A stretch of DNA of 64,000 nucleotides from Chrysopilus asiliformis (taxonomy: Eukaryota > Arthropoda > Insecta > Diptera > Rhagionidae), in the NCBI GenBank assembly GCA_964034945.1, contig OZ035962.1, positions 69,082,274 through 69,146,273 on the forward strand, read 5' to 3'. The position numbers and the translations under genes were made by a program. Every line of letters begins with the position of its first letter. Position 1 is the stretch's first letter. Under the pieces are notes generated by a model. The model did not search any database. It was not told the DNA's origin and saw only the letters and a program-made list of their open reading frames with translations. This document shows positions 21,070 through 32,594 of the stretch, one piece after another.

Positions 21070-22665
21070 GGTTTAATTACCGCGGATCTAATTTTTTGTA
21101 ATTCAATATATTTCTACCAATAAGCCAAAGAAAAGCCTAAATCCAAATCTTCTAAGAAATTACATCATCTACTTATTAACCAGTCCGAGTATTAGCAAAT
21201 CTGCGGAAGCATTGAGATTTTTTAAAAACCTATATAAAGAGTATTTTTCCACATTTTTGAAAAAAAAATCAAACGACCATGGCTGACTCTCGCGAGTTGG
21301 AACCATGACCACCAACAATAAATTTCGCCTTGGGTAGGTTAAAATAAAATGGTTTACTGACCCGTGGATTGGCGATAGCAGAGCACACCAGGCCCCATAT
21401 TTCTTTGCCCAATTTATGCTGGCAGCGGCGCACGAAATAAGAAATAAATGTAAAATTTCACTTTTACTCTCGAAATCTGTGCCTAGAGATTCGACAAAGC
21501 ATGAAAAAGACGAACTGGCCCGAGTCTAGACATGTTTCTGTATATGTATTTTTTTCTTTCTTCTATCATTTTCCGGGCTTTTCAGTGATTTTTGATTTCT
21601 TTGCGTGAAATCTATTTTCCAAGAAAGAACCCGTTTGGGCCAGTGGTATATTTTCTGTATACGAAAGGGGATACTAGTGGATCGTTGCAAAAACGAACGT
21701 CTCATTTGCGGAGATTTTCAATTTGAATCAAATGTTCACGCAACGCACACAAATGACAGTATCCCCATGGCCCCACAGCCATCGGACCTACTCAGCTGTA
21801 GATTCTATAATTGGTATACCAAAAAACACAGTGCTGCACGATTGCGCACGCAGTTCAAGGTAGATAAACTTTTTTGTTGATTTTCGCTAAAAATAAAAAC
21901 ATGTTTTTCATTATTTTTATGTGTTTTGTTTTGTTGTTTTTTTCTCTATATTTATTGCGCCAAAGGAGGTTTTTGTCGAATATGCAAACAAAGCGACTTA
22001 CAGCTGCGCAAATCCAAACCAGATAATGCCAAACTGTTCCGCTTGAGGTGTTTCCATGTTTGTTTTGCTAGGAATTTCCCCATCGCATCATTCCATTTCA
22101 TTTGCTATTCTATGCGAATATGCGAATTGTACACTAACCATTTGGGCTCCATAGGCATATTGTTCGCTGCCAATTCGAAAATGTCGTGCCTCATGCGTCT
22201 CCACCCCCCTGCGTACTTTTACGATTGTTTGTCTGCAATATATGTATGTACACCGCCATATGTCTGATTGTGAGCTAAATCTTCTGTCTGTGCAAAAAAA
22301 TTGTTTTTTTGTTGTTATTATCTTCTTTTACATTTGTATGGCGTAGTTGAGCTGAAATTTTAACCTTGAGCGCAAGTTGTTTTTGTTGAGGCGGGTCATG
22401 AGTGGGTTAAAGTCTTGAATATTAGGACGTTGAACTTTTTGATTAACATAATTATAATATTAGTACAAAGCGATGAAAAACAAGTTATAATTTAAATTTT
22501 TAGCTTAGTTTTAGTCAGAAAATTAGTCAACATTTGACATTTTATATTACAAGTTTTTGAATTGACGACATTAAATTTTTAATTAACACGTATTAAAAGT
22601 TGCTTTTTGGTCGTAAAATACTAAAGTTGACATTTTTAAATAACAGCAAAAACTATATGTAGGAA
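21070..22665. other. no gene recognised; unique-looking, less AT-rich segment
   Basis: 21280-22270 is less AT-rich than its surroundings and lacks repeat ends. ORFs of 91 and 113 residues (21605-21880, 21926-22267) show no domain or signal peptide and no clear codon bias, so I do not call them genes. Confidence 0.35.
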
Positions 22666-22671
22666 ACTATA

Positions 22672-22798
22672 GGCCCTATTCCAGAATCCGATACGAATGA
22701 TTCGGATCGTAAACTCAATGTTGTTGTTAGTGTTTTATACCAACAACAACATTGAGTTTACGATCCGAATCATTCGTATCGGATTCTGTGATAGGGCC
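22672..22798. mobile_element. foldback MITE
   Basis: 127 bases made almost wholly of two arms of about 57 bases (GGCCCTATTCCAGAATCCGA onward) around GTTTTATACC. Flanks can be read as a TAT target duplication with the TIR starting A-GGCCC. Confidence 0.8.
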
Positions 22799-23054
22799 TT
22801 ATATGTAGGAGAGTGGTGGTAGTAAAAGGTTGTAACAACCAAAAAACGATTGATTTAAAACATAAGTATGAAAGATTAAAAAAGATGCCCTGTTACGGTA
22901 TACTTTCTGTTCGCTCCACACCGTAGCTAAAAGTAAGCCTGGTTGTAGTAAAAAATAACTTCCAACCATTTTCTCTTGCAGAATTTTAAAAAAAGTCACT
23001 GCCGAAATAATCAGTTACTAGCTGAATCACATTTCTTCAGTTACACACTAAACG

Positions 23055-23374
23055 AGAAATTTTATCAATCTGATAAAAATGACGACCAAACTGATTAAAT
23101 CATTATAGATTTTGGGTCTGATAAACCAGGCTTTATCAATTTGATAAAAATCTAAATTTCATCAAGAAAAATTTGTGGCTTGTTATATTATTATCAATTT
23201 TATAATAACTTTAATTATCATATCGACAAATGGGTTTAAAACAACGTTTATCATATTGATAAAATTATTGTTAATATGATAAAACATTTTATTTAATTGA
23301 TAATAAAGCATATCATATTTTATCATATTTTTGGTAAATTAAATCTTGCTTATCAGTCTGATTTCGAATGATTA
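23055..23374. mobile_element. motif-dense element with TTATCA/TGATAA array
   Basis: At least 15 TTATCA or TGATAA words, several as TTATCAATYTGATAA palindromes, within 320 bases. The right side is interrupted by the element at 23375. Ends not fixed. Confidence 0.45.
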
Positions 23375-24012
23375 CACTACCCGACAAAAAATTACTTTTT
23401 TTGTTGCCAAAGATTTTGCAATCTTTTTAGGATAAATTGACGTCGTGATTCCAAATTTGCGGGTTGTTTTTTTTGCGGGCTTTTCTTTTTTGAGAAAAGC
23501 TCAAAAAAAAATTTTTTTTTTCGAAAAAATTCCATATAAAATAATTTTTTTTGTTGTTGCCGTGGTTATTTTAATCATAACTTATTTTAATCATTTAGTA
23601 CGTTGATGTCGCTGAATCCGAATCTGGAAGTAGTTTAGCTGGATTATCTCTAGTTATTGAGATTTGATTTTTTTGTGATTATATGGGTTATCTTAAAAAC
23701 AAATTCCTCTTTTTGTCAAATGTCAAAAACTACAAAGAATTCAGCCAACCTATTCCAAGATTCGGATTCAACGGTGTCAAATTACCCTAAAATGATTAAA
23801 ATATACACAGCAATAACAAAAATAAAATTTTTCATTTTTGTTGTTTTTTGTTTTTGTAAAATTTTTCAGTTCTAATGGGATTTTTTCGATTTTTTTTGGA
23901 TTTTCTAGAGCCAATTTGGCCAAAACACCTGCAGATTTGGAATCAGCGACGTCGAAGTAACCCAAAAAAAAAGTGTAAAACCTTTGGCAGCAAAAAAAAC
24001 TGTTGCGCAGTG
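23375..24012. mobile_element. CACTR-type (CMC-like) TIR element
   Basis: The ends CACTACCCGACA and inverse of CACTGCGCAACA continue as inverted repeats of about 85 bases including TTTTTTTG(T/C)TGCCAAAG and GATTCCAAAT. TTA lies on both sides (23372-23374 and 24013-24015). 638 bases, no ORF. Confidence 0.6.
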
Positions 24013-24196
24013 TTATCATTTCTACAATTTTTTTATTAATTTAATAATAAGTTTTATTATTATGTCATCAAAATCTCCCATGTCGCATCGCTTTCTCGCC
24101 GCAATGTTATTCACTCTTAATGTAATATTACAACTTTTTTTTATCACAATTACTAGGTGCCTGCAGCGGATAATTAGAAAATCTCTTGGTTATGAC

Positions 24197-25010
24197 CATA
24201 GATTAATACAACTACTATAGATGGGAAAATTCTAAGAAGACATTTTCGGTTAGAAGAGTATGAGAAACTTTTGTTGTACCCGCCTCATTTTCTTTGTGAA
24301 GGTAGGAACTGATTTTGTGTGGGTATCGTATACAGTGCTGCCACATCTCGGATTTGAATACGTTTTTATTGAATACATAAGTTATTTGAATACATAAGCA
24401 TATACATCTTACATATTGGCAATACTGCGACTAAAATCAACATCAAAACAAAGTTCGGTAATAATAAAAAACAACGAAATCAGATAGTTTTGTGAATTTA
24501 TTTCAAAATTTGCGAAGTTCAAATGTGAATATCGGTAATATATACGGGTTTCTTTAAGTTTTGGTGATTTTCTGCTCGCAAATAATATAAAAAAATACGT
24601 TTCTGCCGGTGCTGGAACCCTAAAAAATTTTCTTCCGGGATTTTTCTTATTGTCTGCTAAACATTCCCTAACAAGGCATTGAAGAAACTCTTTTGGGGAC
24701 ATTTTAGTGTTCATTTGTGGCAAAAGTTATGAAAAATAATCAGTGTTAATATTTGTGGTGCATATGACGTATTGCATTGAAGACAGATTAAAAATGTAAA
24801 CATTCCGCTGTCGGGAGGTCGTTGGTGTTAGTGTCGTGAACAGCTTTTGTGTGCTCTTCTTGCGTTGCATTTATGCCTGTGGGGAAGAAAGAGAATTCCC
24901 ATATCGCAAAATGGCATTTTTTTAAATTTTTATCGCTTCTCGTTTTACTCGCATTAGGTAAACGAGAATTTGCGTTTATTTCCCATCTATAGTAGTTGTA
25001 TTAATCTATG
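24197..25010. mobile_element. hAT-type element, left member of abutting pair
   Basis: TIR of 32 bases beginning CATAGATTAATACAACTACT, perfect at both ends, flanked by GTTATGAC (24189-24196 and 25011-25018). 814 bases. A minus-strand ORF at 24409-24723 (104 codons) shows no known domain. Confidence 0.8.
24409..24723 (-). CDS. unrecognised ORF inside hAT-type element
   Basis: 104 codons; the first 35 residues (M-P-Q-M-N-T-K-M-S-P-K-E-F-L-Q-C) look protein-like, and the rest is hydrophobic and AT-driven. It could be a transposase remnant. No domain recognised. Confidence 0.25.
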   Translation of the reverse strand: MPQMNTKMSPKEFLQCLVRECLADNKKNPGRKFFRVPAPAETYFFILFASRKSPKLKETRIYYRYSHLNFANFEINSQNYLISLFFIITELCFDVDFSRSIANM

Positions 25011-25018
25011 GTTATGAC

Positions 25019-26447
25019 TAGGGCTGTCAAAAATATGCACTAAAAAAGGCGAAATATGCGCATATAATATGCACTAAAAACGGCAAAATATGCACTTAAA
25101 TATGCACTTTAAAAACATTCAAAATCCGAAATATAGTATATTTCACCCAAAATAGTGAACGGAACTTATTAAAATGTGTTTAATTCGACTTATGTGGAAA
25201 ATAAAAAAATTCAAAAAATAATAGTCTGTGAAAAAAGATTGACATTTTGACTGACAAAAAAATTTTTTACTTGTTTCTAAATTGCAACTGTTAAATTTTA
25301 AGATATTTCGAATATTGGCTATGGTATAATCGGGGTTAAAACTTGTAGAAAAATCTCAGTTGTGGCTACCACAAAACTTTCTTCCACAAAATCTACGACC
25401 CTACGCAATTTACGCTATAGCCCTATCGTTTTTTCAACCAAAGACGACCTCAAAATGTAGGTACAAAATTTGAAATAACTTGAGAACGGTAAAAGATATC
25501 GATTTACGGTAAAAGGTAAAAATGTAGAAAATTTCATTGCCTTTAATTCGTTTTTCAAAAGTTTTTTCGAAAAACTGTTAGTTTGCAAGTAATTCGCAAA
25601 AATATATTTTTTAGATTTTAATAAAAATATTTCAATAACGGTAAAAGATAATGGATAACGGCAAAAGACAAAATTGTGCATAACGCCATTCTCATTAATT
25701 CATCTCACATATACAATAAGCAAAAAACCATTTTTTTTTCGAGATAATGGAAAAAAATTAATTTTTTTGAAATAACAGTTTATCTATAACAGTTTGAGGT
25801 ATCGAGTTCTAGCAAAAGACGTAAGTGTAGGATTTTTTTTTCTCCAGGTTTTGTCATACTTAACACTACTAAAACTGCGTAGTTTCGGAGTAAATTGAGA
25901 AAAACCAATTCGCGATTTTTAAAAAGCCGCCATTTTGGTTACTTCTGGCTAACGGATTTCCACCAAAAGTTGATAGGATCGTCCCATTCCAGGACCAAAT
26001 ATGCCTATAAAATCTCATGGCTCTAGCTCTATTAGTTTTTGAGAAATCTTGTACACAGACTGACAGACAGAAAGACATTTTTGTAATATGACTCCAATCG
26101 ACTAAGGAATGATCGGGAAATGTTTTTTTAGGTTAAATTAAAAGGTCGAAATTTTTCATGAATACAATACTGTATTATACTTCGTAGAAGAAAGTAAAAA
26201 CACATATTTATTTATTTTTAATATTTATTCTAGCTGAAACAGTCGAATTATAATTTGAATTGTACAAAAAAAATTTGGTTGTTCATGAAAGTTGTAAAAT
26301 ATGCAATTAAATATGCATTATATGCATTTATATGCATTTATATGCAAATGTCAAATATGCGAAATATTGATTCGGATGAATAAAAAACTCCCGGAGCCGA
26401 AATCATAACGAGAAGAAATATGCAAATGCATATTTTTGGCAGCCCTA
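25019..26447. mobile_element. hAT element, right member of abutting pair
   Basis: TIR TAGGGCTG(T/C)CAAAAATATGC, flanked by GTTATGAC (25011-25018 and 26448-26455). 1429 bases. ATATGCA words are dense within 25030-25110 and 26290-26430. The interior (about 25860-26110) contains a dispersed repeat ending in CAGAC units. No transposase. Confidence 0.9.
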
Positions 26448-26455
26448 GTTATGAC

Positions 26456-28439
26456 GATACAAATTAGTGTTTCAACTGAAAGAGATGGGAGAAGTAATTC
26501 GCATTCCCCCTTCCTCTTCCACATACAAATTTGACGCCATTATCATGTATGAAAGACCCAACCATTTCAGAACTGGAATATGATGACATCAACCATATAA
26601 ATTGTTGGCATATTCATTAAAAAAAAGTCATGATTGGCACAACCGTTTGATGGTTGTCCCAAACATACCCTATCATATCTCTTCTTTGCGTGTATTATAC
26701 AGGGTTTACCAGACATAAAGGCTAATCTTGAAGAGGTTGATATTATGGATAAATTCACGAAAAAAAATAAATGTGTCTAAGGAGGTCGATCTTGCATCCA
26801 CACATAATTATAAGGTGTCTAAGAAAAATGGTTACATAAAAAAAAATGTGTATTTACATATTAAATCGAAATTCCTAATCTATTTAACTGATTTTTATCA
26901 AGTTTAGTGCTGGACTTACATACAAGCTACAGCTTAGGGCCCCACTCTCTTGGGGCATCACAAAATTTAAAGGAGAAAAAACGGACGGGCATTTCCAAAA
27001 ACAGGATAAATATCAGTTGTGGTCAACTATCCAGAACGGAATCAAAATCCACTAAACCATTGAAATTTGAGTTAACTAAAATCAAACCATAAACCGAACC
27101 ACTCTAAAACAAAAAGAAGGCCGAACCGAACCAAAACCATTTTTTAAAAAGATTTAGGTTGACCACTTTTTTACGTGAATCGAATCCAAAAAAAAATCTC
27201 CATACCCTCTATCTCATAAAATGTGACTAATAGCATTTCATTTCTTTTGATTTTGTTATTTTAAGGAACTGAAAACCATAAATCCCATTTACCCTTGAAG
27301 CAATTATGCGGGTATTGCAATTGAGCGGGCTGCAAATATTCGGAAAATACTGTAGATATTGGGATTCTAAATTTTTTTCCCAATTAGCCACTAGAAAGCA
27401 AATATAGTCTGTGCATGAATAAATTCTGCTATAAAATTTTTATGTCAGCCTACGCAGCATCTTTTAAGATGGCAAAATAATGCAAGCCTATGTGCATAGG
27501 ACAGTAGTGCACTTAGAAGAATATTTTTTACGGATTTATCACGCCCGACGCCAATGAACTTTGCGATTTCAAAGAGTAGTTTCTTGCTGCTATATTGGAG
27601 AACGCGTTTTCGAAAGTGGTACATTTTTATATATGAATTGCATATATGTATTATGTTACACATATGTATGTTTGCGTGAACTAGTGTACCTTTCGAATTT
27701 TATCAGTCTAAATTTTTTCCTAACTCAGTTTCTTCTCGTACTCCGGTAATAGAGTGAAACTGCAAAAAATTTGCTTGGATCAATATTTGCTATATAAGTT
27801 TATGTGATCGACAAAAAATATCTCTAGTGTGTGATATGTGATTCTTATTTTTAGAGCTGAATTACATATGCATAACATTAGCAAATTCATCTCACTCATA
27901 TTATGATACACGATGCATTTTGATCGAGCGAACCCAGGAATAGATTATACACTTAATTGATGATCATGGCGCGTTTGAGGAATAAAAACCATATAAAATA
28001 TAACGAAATGAAATAAGACTAAGGGGGTTAATGATCTTTAACCACGTATTCGACTAATATTTAAGTTTTTCTAGTAAAAATGATAAGACTTTATTATGAT
28101 TAGGCCTGATGAATATTAATTAAGCAGTGCAAAAAAGTTGCCACTTGAGGCTATGCCTTTCAAACAGAAAAAAAAAACTTCGATTCATGGCATTCGGTGA
28201 TGCAATTCTTCTAAATGAGTTTTTATGCCACTCAAAGTTTTTTATACCCTTAAAATATTGGATTTAAGAGAATTTTAAATTCATCTTGATTGAATTAAAT
28301 TTTCTTTATTGCTCATCTAATAAAAAAACATATCATAAAAAGATAAATTAGAATAAATAAAAAAAGCATAAATAAAAAAAGCAAAATATATTTTTAATAT
28401 GTTGTTATTAGCTCATATACGGAATGGAAACTCTGATCA
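26456..28439. other. no gene recognised
   Basis: AT-rich; several 60-90-codon ORFs with no domain. No repeat ends seen. Confidence 0.4.
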
Positions 28440-28764
28440 TCAGATACCATCAGATCTGCTTCGTAAAAGGATATCTTGGAGTTGATTTTTGACACGAAGT
28501 AATACAATCTGATTGAAGTTAATGTACGAAAATGTTTCAATGTACGAAAAGGGTATGTAAACAGGAAAAACATACCTTTTCTCTAAAAATTTTTGGTCTT
28601 CGAAATTTTTCCCATACAAAAAGGACTCCAAAAGATATAGCAAAAAAACTTCCTTTCGAATAGGTAGAAACGGAAAGGTCAGTGTAATAAATAGTAAAAT
28701 AGTACAACCTGTGAAGCCGAATTTCCTGGATCTGCATAAACTTTCTGATAGTTATTGCTTAGAG

Positions 28765-29097
28765 CTAAAGACAGGTCTTGCGATTTAGCACCATAGAGAA
28801 AAGAGAGTTTAAGAATTTAACTTTTTCTTTTTGGCTTTGTATAAACTTATAGGCCTTTCGCTCAATTTCTTCCAAAGTTATAGTTGGTTTATTGAAAAAG
28901 TAGGCACACACATTTTTCTGGGGAAACAAATCGTTGCTTGGAACATTGTTTTGATGTATCCGCCATTTACTACAGCTGAGATACTCGCGTTTAAAGTTTG
29001 AATTCAATTTATGCCAAATGTGGCCGATAGAATTTTTCGAAAATTTCTCATAAACTAGTTTTCTTAACAAACTTTTAGCAAGACAGTAAATTGGGGG
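28765..29097 (-). CDS. unrecognised ORF, possible exon or gene relic
   Basis: The minus-strand frame is open from a TAA at about 29099 to a stop at 28765 (about 110 codons) without an obvious ATG. Composition is protein-like (S-I-G-H-I-W-H-K-L-N; C-S-K-W-R-I-H-Q-N-N; L-E-E-I-E-R-K-A-Y-K-F-I). Two shorter minus-strand frames at 28440-28737 lie just downstream. I cannot assign a family. Confidence 0.25.
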   Translation of the reverse strand, partial: PPIYCLAKSLLRKLVYEKFSKNSIGHIWHKLNSNFKREYLSCSKWRIHQNNVPSNDLFPQKNVCAYFFNKPTITLEEIERKAYKFIQSQKEKVKFLNSLFSMVLNRKTCL

Positions 29098-29184
29098 GAT
29101 TTATTAGAACTATAAGTACAAACGGATAAATGAATTCTCCAATTCTCGCTCTACGATAAGGAAACGGAAAAATAATCAAACAGA

Positions 29185-29315
29185 ATTATTCTTTTCCATT
29201 CTTTTTCATTCGCGAATCGAAAAGTTGAAAAGAATCATTCGCGAATTATATTTTATAAAATTCGATTCGCGAATGATTTAAATGCAACATAATTATATTT
29301 TCGATTCGCGAATCG
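29185..29315. repeat. cluster of ATTCGCGAAT palindromes
   Basis: Four copies of ATTCGCGAAT or ATTCGCGAATCG within 130 bases of otherwise AT-rich DNA. Confidence 0.7.
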
Positions 29316-29319
29316 AACT

Positions 29320-30035
29320 TTTACGTACCCTGGTCAAAACAGTACGCAAACGACGAAATATAAAATCAAACCTTTCGCTGATTAATAAATGCCATAGTAC
29401 TACTATTTTTATTCGCGTTTGGTACTTTATTTCATGGAATATAAATGTATATTGTATAATCTATATAAAACTATATACACGGTTAAAATTATTAAACTAG
29501 CTTTTAACTCCATTTCTGGAATTCGACATTTTTTAATACTTTTTCTATTATTATTGAATTGAATTTTCTCAAATTATTAACTACATTTTTAATCAAATTT
29601 GCAAAACCATACAAAAAAATGTATTCGTTATAATTCGCATATGGTCTGCAACATCCGAGTAATTAGGCAAAAGGGAAGTATTAAAACCGGAGGTTTTTTA
29701 AAAATGCAATTTATCGTAAAATAAGCTACATTTTTCTACTTTTTTTGGCTTAAAATTCCAATTTTCGTTATTTTGCAAAATATCGTAAATTGGGATACGA
29801 TTCTCTTAGAAAAAACTATTTTGGACGTTTTCCTGAACACAGCTATTATTATTACAAAAAGTTGATTTTTGTGTTACCTCTGTAGAAAAACTACCTGAAA
29901 CTAAATAGATACTGAAGGCGCTGGATTCCACAAGCATGGGTTTTTCCAAATGCGTACAAGGTTTTCATGTAATTAACATCGGAACATCGTACGAAACCCA
30001 ACTAACCAGTTTTTTAAACCTTCAAAGCTTTTACA
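29320..30035. other. no gene recognised
   Basis: AT-rich, no supported ORF or repeat end. Confidence 0.35.
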
Positions 30036-30039
30036 TTTT

Positions 30040-30365
30040 GTATAATTTATGTAGACTTATACAGTTAATATACTTGCGAAAAGTTCGGCTAGTCCATGAA
30101 CGGGCTAAATTGGATTTTTCTTTTGCCCCTCACCCATACAAATAAAGCATTTTCTCTATGATTTTCTCTATGAAGGCAAAGTGTGTTGACAATATGATTA
30201 TACATAACTGTTCCATACATTAAAATTCAATCGAACCATTCTTTCTCCCTTCTCCCAAACAAATTGGTTTTTTTTATCAAAAAATCATACCAAAATATCT
30301 ATCGAAAATAAAAAGTCCTTATATAGAGTATTTTTGTCGATCGGCCTCTGGAAATATTGTTGCAT
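30040..30365 (+). repeat. diverged Helentron-type repeat, subfamily II, copy 1
   Basis: It shares with 31590-31985 the order 'CGGGC(T/C)AAAT', 'CCCATACAAAT', 'AATCGAACCA', 'TCTCCCT' and 'GATCGGCCTCTG'-like text. The layout mirrors the main Helentron-type copies, but the 5' end is absent. Confidence 0.5.
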
Positions 30366-30369
30366 TTCT

Positions 30370-31585
30370 TATGTTAAAGAGTATAAACATAAAAAGTTTT
30401 GTCTGTCCTCATATAAAGTATTAGAATTAAGGACCGTCCTAAGAAGCGTAACAGAATAATCTTGGTAGAGATTCCGTAAGGTCACAGGCAACTGTCGATT
30501 CGACGACTTTTTAAGTTTATCGCCTTACGGGGAAGAAATTGCTGACAGAATTTTGATGTACGGATGATTTATGTAAAATCATATTCTAAATAAATTTTGC
30601 TTTGATAAATTTTTCAATATGACACACCGGAAATTGCAAAAAACTATTCCGTTTGGTTGTGGGGAAGCAGTGGACCACTTTAACACGTTGGCTACCATGT
30701 GAGTCACCGGTGATCGCAGCGTGTCACCCACAGGGACAATGTGAGTCACCGGTGTACACACACTATTGTCATTACCGTCAGTTTCTCAAGTTCCATGGTT
30801 GAGTGCAAAAAGCCAAGCATTGTTAAAAATATTTTATATTCTCTGAAAAATAATGAGAAAGGAATATAAATAATGAAAAATGAACATTAAGTAATAAAAT
30901 TATGAAAAAATGTTTAAAATGCTGAAAAAAGTTTAAAAAATCCTTAATACATTCAAAATGACCGGAAATCTAATTTCAGGAAACTCCACTTAGGGCCCAA
31001 ACTCGTATTAAGAAGGAACATAGTCACTACGGGGCAGAACCAGGATTATATTTCCCGGAATATTATAAGCGTGTAACTATCCAAATTTCTCCAAAAATCA
31101 AGACATATGTAAATAAAATCGTCTTGGTTGTCTTTAAAACTTTGTTTTAAAATGTATATAAAGTATTTTGCCATTTAAAGATATAAATTATATAATGGAT
31201 TTTTATCTAAGGCGTATTTCAACTTTATAATGGCTCTCCCGAAAAATTTGCAAAATGCCATTTGGGATAGTTCTGCCTTACAGTGATGATTGCCTTGTTT
31301 TTAAAAGCTTTTATTTAGTTTGCTTTTTTGTTTGTTTAGGTCAAATCCTGCACTAAACGGAAAATATTATCAAAATAACAAAAAACAATATGTTGAATAT
31401 TAACAATTTTATGTTATTAATTTCATAATTTTTTTTAGACTCAACAAAATTTTGTTAAAAAAATAAAAATTTATCGCTTTTAACTTTTATTTTAATAAAA
31501 GCTTTTTTCAAAAAAATATTTTCGAGTTTTTATATTGTCGAGTTTTTAAGTTTAGAACTGCATCAGTGTTAGGGATGACAAAAGA
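30370..31585. other. no gene; one solo TTAA-CACGTTGGCTACCA end at 30680
   Basis: TTAA then CACGTTGGCTACCA at 30680-30697 resembles the end of the MITE 60831-61140, and GTGAGTCACCGGTG occurs twice just after (about 30700 and 30740), but no partner end was found. The rest is AT-rich and non-coding. Confidence 0.35.
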
Positions 31586-31589
31586 TTTT

Positions 31590-31985
31590 GATTCCAGTAT
31601 GTCTGTCCGTCTGTCTGTCTATAACTTTCGAAAGGATTGAGCTAGAGACTTGAAATTTTGTATAGTTATATAGTTATATGTTTCTCGTAAATGGCTCGAC
31701 TAAGTTCTTGAACGGGCCAAATAAGACCATTTCTTCCCCCCTCCCCATACAAATGAAACAGTTTTTTGCAATTTTCTCGAAAACGGTGAGTTATATTAAA
31801 AAATTTATGAAGGTAAAATGTGTTAAGAACATAATTTTACATAATTCATCCATACATCCAAATCCAATCGAACCACTCCTTTCTCCCTCTCTTATATAAA
31901 TGGATTTTTTTAAATAAACAATTTGTTTGTCATCATATACAGTATTTGACGATTGGCCTCTGACAATGTTTAATTATTTGGTTAA
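31590..31985 (+). repeat. diverged Helentron-type repeat, subfamily II, copy 2
   Basis: A short (GTCY)n tract (about 31600-31620), ATTGAGCTAGAGACTTGAAA and a degenerate downstream part related to copy 1 at 30040-30365. Confidence 0.6.
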
Positions 31986-31989
31986 TATT

Positions 31990-32594
31990 TTTTCTCAACG
32001 AAATAAGTTTATATTTCCGAATTCAAGATATGTATATCTAAAATCAAGATCTTTGAAATTCTTTATGCCTGATTCGATTCAGATTTTCAGTATAGCGTAG
32101 ATACGTTTAGTTTACCAATTCCTCGCTTAATTTTTTTCGTTTCGTGTGTCATTCCAGAATTTGCATTGGAGCCTTTAGAAAGCCCAGCGGCAAGCAAATA
32201 CTTTTTTGACCTTTTCGCTTAGCAACAAGCTCCATGCAACATGCAAACCTACCTGAGGTCCAAATCATTGCCATCACACCATCAGATTTGTGCATCAGTC
32301 TACAAAGAAACTCGAATAGCCACATAGGAAACCGGTTTGATCCACTGCAGCGAGAGACACGTTTAACATTTATTTATCATGCGCGTTCAAAAATTCACCT
32401 CTATTTCTTACAGATCTGATATTTAAGCAGCAGAAAGATCAACAGCTTAAGAATGAGTTCAGTTCTCGAAGAGAAAAAATACCCAGACCGCTTCCAATAT
32501 TCTAAAATACCATTCTTCTATCCATATTGTAAAGTGAACAGCAAACTGGATGCTGGTCTGGAACTTACTCATGGGTTTTGGGGATGGCATAACT
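31990..32594. other. no gene recognised
   Basis: The 32234-32419 ORF (61 codons) lacks a domain; nothing else supported. Confidence 0.35.

Noticed and set aside
21605..22267. Two plus-strand ORFs in the unique segment as gene exons
   Set aside because: Different frames, no domain, no convincing splice link.
30680..30697. Complete TTAA MITE at a CACGTTGGCTACCA end
   Set aside because: No matching inverted end with TTAA was found nearby; only a solo end can be claimed.
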